Below, in pieces: positions 35,242 to 54,300 of a stretch of DNA of 64,000 nucleotides. Within the stretch, counting starts at the first letter, position 1, and each line of letters begins with the position of its first letter. The notes beneath the pieces were generated by a model. It was not told the DNA's origin and did no database searches. It saw only the letters and a list, made by a program, of their open reading frames with translations. Source of the stretch: Xestospongia bergquistia. Lineage: Eukaryota; Porifera; Demospongiae; Haplosclerida; Petrosiidae. The stretch spans positions 2,728,001-2,792,000 of the forward strand of contig OZ014423.1 of assembly GCA_963965975.1 (NCBI GenBank), read 5' to 3'. Both the position numbers and the translations under genes were made by a program.

Positions 35242-35319
35242 GACATCTATGGGCAAAAATCAAACACACCTCTTAAACACGCCTACAATAATTGTAGGTT
35301 TGGCCTACGGTAGCGGAAA
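35242..35319. promoter_or_regulatory. Putative bidirectional promoter LETM1 / RAB24
   Basis: 78 bp separate the two opposite ATGs. A short inverted repeat around TGTAGGTTTGGCCTAC-like sequence is visible near 35294-35309. The shared-promoter role is inferred from spacing. Confidence 0.5.
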
Positions 35320-41806
<6,487 letters not shown>

Positions 41807-41831
41807 TGTTAGCACTGTTATGTATAGTACT

Positions 41832-41837
41832 AATAAA
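41832..41837 (+). promoter_or_regulatory. RAB24 poly(A) signal
   Basis: Canonical AATAAA 26 bases after the RAB24 stop codon, so the 3' UTR should be very short. Confidence 0.7.
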
Positions 41838-42345
41838 CTTATTGTTTTTCTAATACACAGTAACTATTTGTTCCATTATAATTATATTCTATAACTATTA
41901 TTTTGTTCTGTTGAGATCATCATTATACTACTTCTTTTTAAACAAATAACACTTATGAAAGTGAATTAAGGGTTAAGCTTTGAGGGAAAAATTATAGATC
42001 AGTAATTTGCAAATGTGAGCACAAGCTAAATTTGATGTACAGATCTGATGAGAGTGTAGGCCTGCCTTGAAGCTATTAAAAGTTGTCTTGTCCCCAGACT
42101 GCCACGGCTAAATGTGGCAGTCTGGAGATGAGCCACTGCAGCTTGAAATTTGTTGTGCTGCCCCACATTCCCACGTATTTAGAAATTTAATATAACAATT
42201 TGGGGCGTGGCGTTCTGAGGAACGAGCTAGGCACGAGACAGGAGACTAGAGGTGTCAGGACTGAGTAGGGCAGAAGGACCATAAGTACAACTGTATACTA
42301 GAACAGGGAATCAGAGATTACAAACGTATTTACAAATACGACGAA
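41838..42345. other. Intergenic region RAB24 to CHMP3
   Basis: This tandem interval carries the CHMP3 promoter and 5' UTR. A 12-bp inverted repeat, CCAGACTGCCAC, lies at 42094-42105 and 42114-42125. No gene is seen. Confidence 0.55.
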
Positions 42346-45300
42346 ATGCCATTATTAGGCAAGAAGCCTGATCCAAAAGAACAGGTACGAAGGACCCTAC
42401 TTGAGACGTTTTACACTATATCTTTCCTTTAATAGGTTAAAGAATGGCGATCTAAGCTCAGGAAAGAGCAACGTGTTATAGATAGACAAATTCGAGGTAG
42501 ATTATACAATAAAATCAAATAGCTATGTGATTTTGATACACACTGATAGCTGTAGTCCAGGGGAATATAAACATTTAGCAACTGAAACCCAGCTATATGT
42601 ATATACATACTTACTGGATGAATAATTGTTGCTTTGGGTTATTATAAACAACCATGTAGGAACATACACACTAATAGATTACAATATTGGGTAGTGTGTC
42701 AATGGGAAAATACTATGCTATAGTAACTATGTGTGCAGTTAGTAAATTGATTTAGTTTCTATAATTAATAAATATATTATGTTTTGGTATCTGGTCCTGA
42801 AAACAAAACTTAATGCTATAAATAGCTGATAAGTTAATACAGGGTTAATAAAAGCTTTTCAAATGGCCTTAAACTCTATTGCTTAGTCATAGTGTAAGCT
42901 ATGCCATCAAAACATTTTTCATGTAAGGAAAATTTTTTTAGGCGAAACAGTTTATCTTGATACACAACAAAGTCATTACCTCACTAAGATGAGTAGTTAC
43001 ATGTCTACATGTCAAAATGCAAAGAGCCCAGTATAATCAGAACACACTGGTTTTCAAAGTAATCACTTTATACCTATAGTAGTATATAACCTTATCAAAT
43101 TATCAATGCAATCTCATCTATTTGAGTTTTAATTGTAGTCTTGAATTGAGCACATGCTTACACAAGTTTTTCAGAGTAAAAGTTTATCCTCCTTTGCTTC
43201 CACTAGATTTTTCCTGAGCTTTGACAGTAATTTAGGTATAAAAGAAAAGAAAGTATTTCCACAGCAATTGCTGACAGGGTCTGTAACTCTCTTTAACAAT
43301 CTTTATATTATTATGACTATGTACACAGTGCTTTGAACTTTTACCAATAGTAAATAGTGATTGAATACATGTTCTTTTTAAAATCAAGCTTCTATGACAA
43401 TTTTCACAAGTAGTTTATTTATACTCTTTTTGTCATATCATTTATAAACCAAGAGTAAGAAAAATAGCACTTTAATATAAGAAATTAAGAAATATAAACC
43501 AAAAAAGTCTAGTGAGATCATAATTGAAGAGTCATCCTATAATTGTTATGGAAGATACTGACTTAACCATGAAACACTTACCAGAGGTACAGAGATTGTA
43601 TAATTAGCAACAGTGTCTGTAGAAGACTATAAAAGAAATATAGGTCAAGAAGCTTGAGTGTTATCTCTCATTGTAGCGCTTGCAGTTTGGGTTACTGAAA
43701 TTCATTAAGCTATATGCAGTTAAATGATGCAGTTTAATTTAATTTATTGCTCTCAAAAGTTGCATACAACAATATGTTAAAATTGCAAAGGTGGACATAT
43801 ATATGCAGAGAGAGAGATACCACATCATCAAAAACGATTATAGGACCACTTCGCATGCTGCACATGTCAGACAGAAAAACCATATTATATTGTATTGTAC
43901 CTGTTGTTATTTATAAATGAGCTGCAAATTGACAATCCATTTGAATAAATACAAAATAGTAAATCTGTACATTCATTAGTAGAATCACACTGCCATGTTC
44001 ATGTGCAATTGCTAAATTATGCCTTATTATTTTTACTCAATGCTATGGTCCTTGATTTTATTGCTATTCTTACTCAATCTTTTTACCACCATTCTTACAT
44101 ATTATAATTTTCTTTTAATTTTTTTCCAAATATTATAGCTATTCAAACTGAAGAGGCTAAAGTAAAGCATTCAATCCGTGATGCTGCCAAGAAAGGTCAG
44201 ACTGATGTTTGTAAAATTTTAGCAAAAGAAGTAGTCCAGTCACGGAAAGCTGTTAGCAAGTTGTATACTTCTAAGGCTCATATGAATTCAGTCATGATGC
44301 AAATGCAAAATCAGTTATGTAAGTGATTTTCACCATTTGTTTCTATAACAGATAACATATTTTTAGCTACTATACGTATGGCTGGAGCTATTTCTAAGAG
44401 TACAGAAGTTATGCATTCTATGCAAAATTTAATCAAACTTCCTGAAATCAGACAAGCTATGATGGATTTAAGTCGAGAAATGAATAAGGTACACACACAC
44501 ATACACAAAAGATTAATAAAAATGTTATGTGGTATGTATTAAAAACCTCAATAATTACATCCAATCTATTTCCATGATAAATATTATGGCATAATACGAT
44601 GTCCCAGCTTTACTTTGGATGTCAATGGAAAAAAAGCTCTTTTGTAACATTGTGCTACACTTCTTTATGACATCATTGGTCAATTACACTTATCCTAGTG
44701 ACCATTGATAGCTACCATTAGTAAAGTCTAGTTTGCTTAACATCAGTACTTATCACCATAAATCATTAGTTGACGTTGTTAAGATTTTCTGGACTAATCT
44801 TTATGCTGCATAGACTCATTGCAGATGACATCCTTTTATCTCCATGCGGTTTTTATATCATGGTTATAATCTTGAAGGACAACAAGTCTGAAGAATATAT
44901 TGTCAAGTTTAATTTTAAGATTTTGAGCTTGGCAAATTTGTATTGTTATTGACTATTATGTTAACAAGCACTTCAAAATGCATAACATACTGCAACTTGA
45001 AAGACAAACTAAACTCATTTGTGTTGGAAGAAAGCTGAAAACACTTCCTCCATAGAATTTACTCATTGTAACACCCTTAATTTGTCCTCCAGCATGGGAA
45101 CACATGGGTATGTTTTTTATTGCATGCCATTTGTATCAAAATTAAAATATCACATTAATGGGAGTGGTTCACTAATGGCTGTGTATCTTACCATAAATAG
45201 TATAGACTACGTAACTGGGATTGGAAACACCCACGCACTTCCTTTACACTCCTTGCACTCCTTGTCTATCTCTACCTGACAATGGATGTAAATTATGGCT

Positions 45301-48300
45301 TACATTGTTCTTGTTTCTTTTGAAACAAGTATGTAGTATTTCAGAATTTTTACTTTAATCAAATGTTACTTTATAATAATTATTTGAAGCAATTAATGTT
45401 TTCCTGATAGTTTGCTGATAATTTTCTGTCACACTCACTGTGACACAGAAGTCTTTTTGCTAGTATATACTACAAGAAGCTCTTTCAGATGAAGGTTTTA
45501 AAATTGATACATAAGTTGCTACACAAATGTTAGATTGTGCATACCTCTTGTTTAAATAATGCTCTAGGCCTAAAAACAGAGAGACTGTATCAACTTTTGC
45601 AACCAGTCTCGTAATTGAATGTCATCTGCTCATGAACAAGATAATTGTAAGAATATGACAATGAAAAGCACTAAAGTGCAAACCCTCGGCACAAAAGTAA
45701 AATCTGGAATCAGCAGAGATCAAATTATGCCCTACATGTTTCTCAAAGAGAAGATATTGATACCTTTGGCAGAGCACACTCATCCTATTTTAATTTCCAC
45801 CTACACCTTTTTTATGTTAGGCTAAGTTGGCTTTGTAGGAACTGCTTATACAAGATAGGTAAGTAGCATTCCAGAACACATGCGCTTTTTCAACGTCATT
45901 GTAATCAAAAGGTGGGCTGCACTGCATATTGTTGTTGGGTATTTCCCAGTGGTTCTGGAAGCATAACTGTCAAGCCACTTTGGGAAATACCCTAGCTCTG
46001 AATTTAATTAAGCACTGAACTGCAAACCCTCAGCGCATGTTACCTAATGATATGCAGCTAGCTTACTTCTGGATATAGCCTTGATCCCAGGCCTTACCTG
46101 TTATCTGCATATTGAAAGTAGGGTCCACATTGACAATAGATTGATGCTTTGTTCACTTTATTATTTCTAGTAAGCAAGATAAAGCCAGCTAAGGTCCATA
46201 GTTTCTTTTGTTCGAGATAGTAACATTTATGTAATTGCATTTCTTAAATTGGTGCTAATATTAGATAATAAATAAATCAAGACTACATGAACAGCTGGTA
46301 ATGAAATATTCAGATCAGAATAATATAATTATTGATGATATTGTGGTTTGTTTTGGAATTGAGTCATGAGCGAGATATATTCGTAATAACATTGAACTTG
46401 TTGACTATGCAATCAAACTGCTGGGTGTAAAGGATGTCTTTGGCTGACACCTCTTTTGATGATTCTATGTTAGTAATGGCATGTAGAGTGTCATCATATG
46501 CCCTGAGCATATACTTCTTTGTGGTGGTTTCAATAATCAGTCAGGCAGTTTGCTTAGGTTTTTTGAGTTTTTGAGTAGTGTTGCAAACACTGCACTCCCC
46601 GATGTGAGCATTGACTGGATGTACAGTCTTATTGCAGTTAATGCATGTATAGATAGTCTCTAGTTGCTTAAATCCTGATACAGTGACTGCTTTTAGTATC
46701 TCTTCATTGTCTTCATCTGAGGAAGTAGTTGGCTCAATGACATCTTCAAGATCTGCAATCTCATCAATTGATGGTGCTGTTGGGAAGGCAAGGTATTGTT
46801 TTCCTTGATAGGAGCGAGTTTCTAATCGATTTAGTTGATATGATTTTTGTGTTTTCAGTAGCCCTATGCTTGATTCCCATAGAGTAACAATTGCTTTACT
46901 GGTGGAATCTGCCACCACCACATCCTGCTTGATTTTACCCCCTGGCAATGCCTGAGGCTCATGAATCTTTAATACTGTAACTTGAATTGTGACTCTCTCA
47001 TGCTGTGGTAGCTGATTGACTTTGTCAAGCTGTATGACAGAAGTTTCTGCTGTTTTTATATCAGCCACATCAAAGTGGGATTGTGACTCTTCTATCTTGG
47101 TGTGTGATTTTAGCACTACCTCAAAGGTGTTTTTGAATTTGTTTCGCTGAATTTGGCAATCTTGCAAAGTGATGGGTACGTTGTAATCACAAAAGGCTTG
47201 TAATTCTTGTTGCTTTGCCTTATCAAACCCAACCAGTCTCATGATTAAGTGGCCATCAGTTAGTTCACCATCAAAGTATTTAGATGGTTTCAATGGTGAG
47301 AGCGATGCTAACATACCAGTAACAGTTGCATGCTGGTCTGATGCAGTCACATCACTGGGAGACAGAGGAGTGCTTTTTGGGATTTTGACCGTATATGGAC
47401 TTTTGAAATCGAGTGAGCACTTTGCCATGGCTATTTTCTGCAGATTAAATGAAAATACGATGTAGATCATATTATAGCGAGTCAGGTTTACTATAAAGTA
47501 GAAGTTGAAATGAATGGGTAGCACTTTACTACTGTTGCAAGCATACCTTTGAATGTAGAACGGCAATCAAATTCAAAGAGAAGACTGCTGACAAAAAATG
47601 GAGGACACCTATCCACGTGTTCTTCGAGCATGCGTATTATTGCCGAGCACAGAGAGCGCGTGCGAGATATCCTAATCGCAGTGCATTCTCTTTTTGTGAT
47701 GTATGTATGTTTGTATGTGTGTATATATGTCAGTCACGCTTTCAGATATGTTACTATGTTTTAGCAGTCCGCCCACGCATCTGTCAACAACAGGGTTGTG
47801 CGCTTGGTTGCAAACGATTGCGATCCGAGTTCGAATCCCGGAGAGCGTGTTTTTCTTCTTTTTTTATTGGGTCTATTTTCGTTTTTTCTCATTTCTGTTG
47901 TCTCTAATTTGTCTACGGGACCTTTTTTCCCAATAAGTATTCATATGAAGTTTTAAAATAATTTTATTCCCATAAAATTACAGTAATACTGTGCGAGGCA
48001 CTAATCTGCACTGAGTGTATACCTAGTATTAGCTGCCTCCACACCGTTTGCGCATGCTCAAATGAGGGTGTGGAAAAGCGCGCGTTAGTTAGAGTTGTAT
48101 AGTAGAGTTTCTTCATTGAAGTACAAACTCTCGGCAAGTGAGAGAGTAGGTACTGATGGAATCCAACACATGCTATTGAGGCACAAGATAGATTTTTTGA
48201 GTCTATTTGGTTGATATTTCTGTGCAGCAAGTCCCCAATTTAGACCCTCATCAGTAGTCACCAATAAAGATTGACAACCTCAGATTACAGTACTATTAGT

Positions 48301-51300
48301 AGTAGTCATAGACTACCTCTGAATGGACAATCACCCTGGCACATGCTTCCAGCTTACTCAGCATCGGACCTCTTGCAATGAACCCAGTAGTTAGTCTACC
48401 TTACTCATTCATACACACACAATTGTTATTTTTTTCTTTAAAGCATGATTAGATAATCATTGATAAAAACAAAATAATGCAAATAACAAGAATAACTAAT
48501 TAGGATTTAGTCGTCGCCAATGCCAGCAGAGCTGACTCCTAGGGCTTAAGTCCCCTAACTAGGTATTCGAAGCTGTTTATTGAGCTCTTTGGTGGAATGT
48601 TGAAGGTGTGATGAATGATGAGGGAGAGAGAAGGAGAAGTTGATCGGATTAAGGAAGTTTGATAGTGGGGAGAGTCGATAAGATGGATGAAGACAATTGG
48701 ATGGGGGGAGTTGATAAGATAAGGGAGGTGACTGGACGGAGGGAAGGAATTGGAAGGTGGGGGGGGGGGGGGAATTGCATGGAGAAAGTTGATTAATCAG
48801 ATGGAATGAGTCTACTGGATGGAGGGAGGGGAGGGGTTTGGCTGGAGGGTCAATTAGATAAATGCGATCACTGGTTGTCAGTGGATGCTCTATTGTACAG
48901 TGGTGAGGGTGATAGAGAGGTGTTTTTGGAGACACCCAACAGGGAGGCCTGGGTCAGTGGAAACACTGAGAGTAGATGGTACGTGAGTGAATAAACGTAA
49001 TGTCACTTGACAGGGAAGAAGCTGAAGTGAACGATGTTTGTATAGGAGGAATGTAAGCAGACATTTTCCATAGGATGTCGCGGAGATGTGGATGATAACA
49101 AATAGCTATAGAACTTCATACCCTGAATAGAATATATAAGAAAACTTACAAAAATTGGAATTTATGGTATATTTGCATTATAACATACCATCAAACTTCC
49201 TGAGAATCCTCACCAATCACTAGAATCCCTCACATACATGATAAACCCCAGTGAAATTATGACTACCTCAGATATTGTTATCATTATAAGGTAGGAAGAA
49301 CTACCTCAGACTGCAGTTATCATCATTGGTGGTCATAAAGGTAGAGACTGCAATTTGTTTTGATTTTATTAGTTTAGCTTGGTTTGCTGGTTGGCTGGTA
49401 TTGCTGGTTTGGCATAGTTAGACTTGGTTGTGCTTGTTTGGCTGGTTTGACATGTTTTTGCTTGTGCACTTTCTGCTTACATAGAGCTATCTCATGCTAA
49501 GCTTGCTGGGCAGTCATAGATTGGTTTATGGTGTTGTAGGAATACTGCAGTAAACAGTGTCATGGTCTGAATAGTATGTATCTTTGACATGTACAATGGC
49601 TTGTTCAGCTGGTTTGATTGGGTTTCTATAGTACACATGATCCAGCAATGTTCCTTGAGTTGTTGTTGGTGAGCTTACTAGCTGTGTAAAACTGAAATTA
49701 GACATTAGACTAACAATGGCTGTGTTCTGCTGCTGTAACAGATTTTCATTGAAATCTCCCAGTATTATACAAGGCATGGAACACTGTGACACATAGGTTA
49801 CCAGTCTGGTAAGCAGAGTTAGCAATGCTGTTTGTGGGATATTAGGTGATTTGTACACCACAGCTATTTGCATATTGCCAGTATTAGGTATCTGGACACA
49901 TGTTAAAGCTGCCTCAATGCCATTGTTTGCAAATCTCTGTATATTAGATGGCTGGAACTGCTTAGGAATACACATCAACACTCCGCCTTTCTTTTTACAT
50001 GTTAGTCTGTCACATCTGATATCAATCTGATTGTCTAGCAAAACAGGGTAAGGCTGAGCTACATTTAGCCAGGTCTCACAAAAGCATAGTATGTTGGCAG
50101 ACATAAGACTGTGGTCAGCTCTGATGTCAGGCAATTTGGCTAGTATTGATCTCACATTCAACAATGCTATGCTAATATGACATGATGGATCACATGTAAC
50201 AGTGGATATTGGTTTTAGCAAGTTTGACTTTAGCCTCAACATCTCATTTTCAACATCAACGCTCTTTTTGATAGCTTTGCTATTGAAATTCAGAATATGT
50301 AGGCCAGTTAGTGTTTTGACTCGACTGAATGCAACATAAGCTTGTCCTGGACTGAATCTGCCACCTTTCATATCAACAACTATCTCCTCAAGTGTCAGAC
50401 CTTGCACTTTGTGTATTGTGGTAGCCCATGCTAGTGTCAGAGGGAACTGCAAACGTTTGATTTCATAGCCTCTTTTGCCTTTAGCAAAGAAAACAACTTC
50501 ATATTTGCTAAGAGGTACTGCATTAGCAAATCTAGCTTGGTGTGGGCTTGTCTGAATTGCTTTTAGGCCTACTCTGCTATTGTCAAATTTTACAAGTATG
50601 GTAGCAACATCATTGTTGTTATTGGTATCAATATAGACAACTTCACCTCTTGCACCATTAACAAGACCATCTGATACATCAACATTAGTGGTTAGCATTA
50701 CACGAGCACCTACAGCTAGTTTCAGTACACTGTGAAGACCACCTGTTTCAGATCTTTTGTCAGACAAACTGGTAAGTGATATGTGGCTAGTTTGACCAGC
50801 TACCGAATCATGGGCTTTGATGGTATACTGGGCACTTTGGGGAGCTATTTGGTTCAACATATGAGAGTTGCATTTATCAACATCTGCATTTAGCCTGTAC
50901 ACATGTAGTGCTTGGGTAGGATAGTTCTGTGCATCATCTGCTATTTCACAAGATTTCAGTATCTTAACATCATTGTCAGTGCAGCTGTTAGTTCTAACGC
51001 GACACAATAACTCAGAGAATGCACTATCACCTCTTTGTCTCATAATCTGAGTAAGTTCAGCCATTAGGAAATGATCAACCCACAATGAGCCAGAACCATA
51101 TAGCTGGGTATAGCTGTCACTCACAGTGCTAAACAAAGGAGCTTGACCAACTGGTTGTAACTAATACAAGTCTCCCACAGCTAGTATGCTCACACCACCA
51201 AATACTGAATCATTTGACACACCTTTTATCTGCTGTAGTCTTTTGTGGATCTCTAGCAACGTATTGGAACCAACCATACTGACTTTATCAATAATGAGCA

Positions 51301-54300
51301 ACATTAGCTGTGATAGTTTGGTTCGCAATGTATTGAGTCTATCATGACTGAGAGGCTGAAACCCACTGTATTTGCTATGTCCCAGTAGTAATGCTGAATG
51401 CAATGTCATGCCATCAATGTTAAATGCAGCAACACCAGTGGGTGCAGTTAGTAAGACAATTACGTCATCTGGTTCAAATGTACCTGATAATCTTAGCAAT
51501 TTCAGTGTATCTGAATGAATCAGCTTTATAACATGAGATTTGCCAACACCACCAGGACCACTAAGGAACACATGATACAGCTCAACTGGTTTGTTTTGTT
51601 TTAATGCTAGTACAGCTTTCTTACACCAGTCATGATGGAATTCCACTATGGATTTTTGCTCATCATTTAGCTCTCTCATATACTGCCTTTACTGCTCAGG
51701 AGGGATTTCCTGCTTATGAGCTGAACTCTCAAATCTGATATGTAAGCTTGACTCAGACAGAATATTTTGGTTATCTTGCAAGTCTTGTTGGGATAGCTGT
51801 GTTAGCTGCTCACTACCTTCAGCTATGGAATGCAATCTATGCTCTTCAGTGGATGGTGCAATATTGTCCCACAAATGCTCAGGTGGACCATTTTCATCAA
51901 CATCCATGTCATCTATGTTTTCTTTAGTGTACTTGGTTTCATTGGTACGCACAGTATCAGAGACATGTTTGTAATGGGCTTCATAGCTAGGATAGCCAGC
52001 AAGTAAATCAGTTTGCTCATCAAACTATGGATAGTACAGCATACGTTTAGCTCTATACCACTCACTTGGGTTAGTGTCTTTGTTATGCTTTCTGAATCTG
52101 ATCACAGCTTCTTGCTTGTGTTTGTTCATTGTGCCAAAGCCACCAATCAGAGTGGTTTTAGTGGATGTGGTATCACTTTCTGTATCTGGCTTATAGTTAG
52201 TGACATAAGTGGCAGCAAACTCAGCTAGACACATAGAGACCAGCTGTTGTGGTCTGTGCTGGTATCTGTCAATGAGGCTCTTTTGAAACACATCAGTATC
52301 ATCATTGCTTAGTTGGCTAAGTGAGTCATTGTTTTTCAAAACAACAATTCGCTCATTTTTAGGTTTGGTATCAACAAATACGACAGATCTACTCAACTGT
52401 TTCATAGGCAGAGATAGTAGTCTGTACACAGCTTCTTGTGTGCTAACTTCTCTGTGTGTTAGGAATGCTGAACCAACTTTTCTGAGCTGTTTTTTCAACT
52501 CGTCTGTTCTAGCTTCAGCTGCAACATGCTTAAGTAGCTCGCCCATGGATCTCTCAGTTTTTATGATATAGGAGGCAACATACATGACACAAGCATAAGC
52601 ATTTAGCACAAGCTTGTTTCTGAACATATGCTGGCATGATTTACACACTTTCAATGCTAAAGGTACAGTAGTCAAACATTGTGGGCAAACTTTGCTTAGA
52701 GGCCTGATAGCCAAGTTAGTACTACAGAGAGTAACTCACGGGAGCACTTAAACGTCTTTCACTCCAACGAGGAAAAAATGGCAACAACTAACCACGTGTT
52801 CTATTATATAGTGTAACTGCGCATGCACAATTTCTGCCATGGGTTGGTGTGTTTTATTAGTGCTACGCATGCGAGCTTTTCTTGAAGTAATATGGCCAAC
52901 TGAACATGTACGCGGTATTGGGGCGGTATCGCTCGATCTCCGCAACGCGGCATTTTCAGAGAAAAACGCCCGAGAAAAATGATCTTCACAGTCCGTTTAG
53001 TAAGTGTATCGTTTCATGCCGAATAACCGTTCGAAAAAGGAGTTGAAGCGGTAACAGACATACATACACGCCTAGGACCCATACACGCGAGTTTACAGTG
53101 TCGTTGTAATTAAATGTAGGCTGCGGTGTAGGTATTGTTGTTGGGTATTTCCCTGTGGTTCTGCAAACATAACTGTCAAGCCACTTTGGGAAATACCCTC
53201 GCTCTGAATATAATTACGCATGCGCGCCACTTTTGCTGCGGAGAAAAATGGCCACGTTGATGTATAGGACACTAAGGCAGCACTGCTCGATCTCCGCAAC
53301 GCCGCATTTTCAGAGAAAACCGTCCGATTAAACTGATCCTCACAGTTCGCTTGGTAAGTAATATCGTTTTCATGCCGAATAGCCATTCGAGGAGGGAGTT
53401 GAAGCAGTAACAGACAGACAGACAGACAGACAAACCAACTACTATAACCCTCGCTGTGCATGTGCGCCGAGGGTTAACAAGAAGGGAGAGAATGTGGAGA
53501 AGATACCATGACGTCAAGATGTCAGAGCACTTAAGTCTATATATATAGTTTCATTCAAGTGTTGCTCAAGCAATCCCATATTTTTATACTGATCAAATAT
53601 AAAATGGGATAATTATCCAAGTCACTAGTGCTAGTTTCAACAAAAGTTGTCACAATGACTAACTTTTAGATCTAATATATGAATAGAAAAATACATTAAG
53701 ATATTCAGGTGGCTATGTTGTGAAAAAAACTTCAAAAAAACTTTAAAATGGTGTGATAACATGACTATAACCTTTTAAAATAATCCCAATCTCTTAGCAC
53801 AGACAAGGAATGGAAAAGAGCATGAATATATTTTAACTTTATACAATTAAAGATCTGGTATTTGACCTGTGCTTTCTATAGTACAGTCTGATATTTCTCT
53901 TACCCATCTGAAAGGAAATTTATCATTATTTAAGTGCACTATACTTAATTTCTGTACTGAATATCTACACATATTTTGTATCTTACTTAACTATGATAGG
54001 AGATTGCCATAGCAAATAATAACAAGCTAAACCAACACAGCAATCTTTTATCTTTAAAGTTGTAATTTATGTCCAGATAACTTAAAACAATGACTATAGC
54101 CCCAAAAGTCCACCTCTACCTTACGTTGTTTTAGTGTTTTCCATAAGAATAGCACGACTTTACTAACAAAAAACAGTCTAAACCAATGTGTTCTTATTTG
54201 TTCGAAATTATTCATCCTAAATCTTTAAGTGGTTACATTGCTAAAAGAAGAAAGAGCTACAAAAGTATTTTTAGTGCTATTTTCATCGTAAAATAAGTAA

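Noticed and set aside
48555-48935. 126-codon Pro/Ser/Leu-rich frame on the minus strand
   Set aside because: It is the complement of a purine-rich degenerate repeat, so the absence of stops is compositional.
53093-53517. Minus-strand frames near the Helentron remnant
   Set aside because: They follow the direct repeats C1/C2 and the CAGA run, and no domain is visible.
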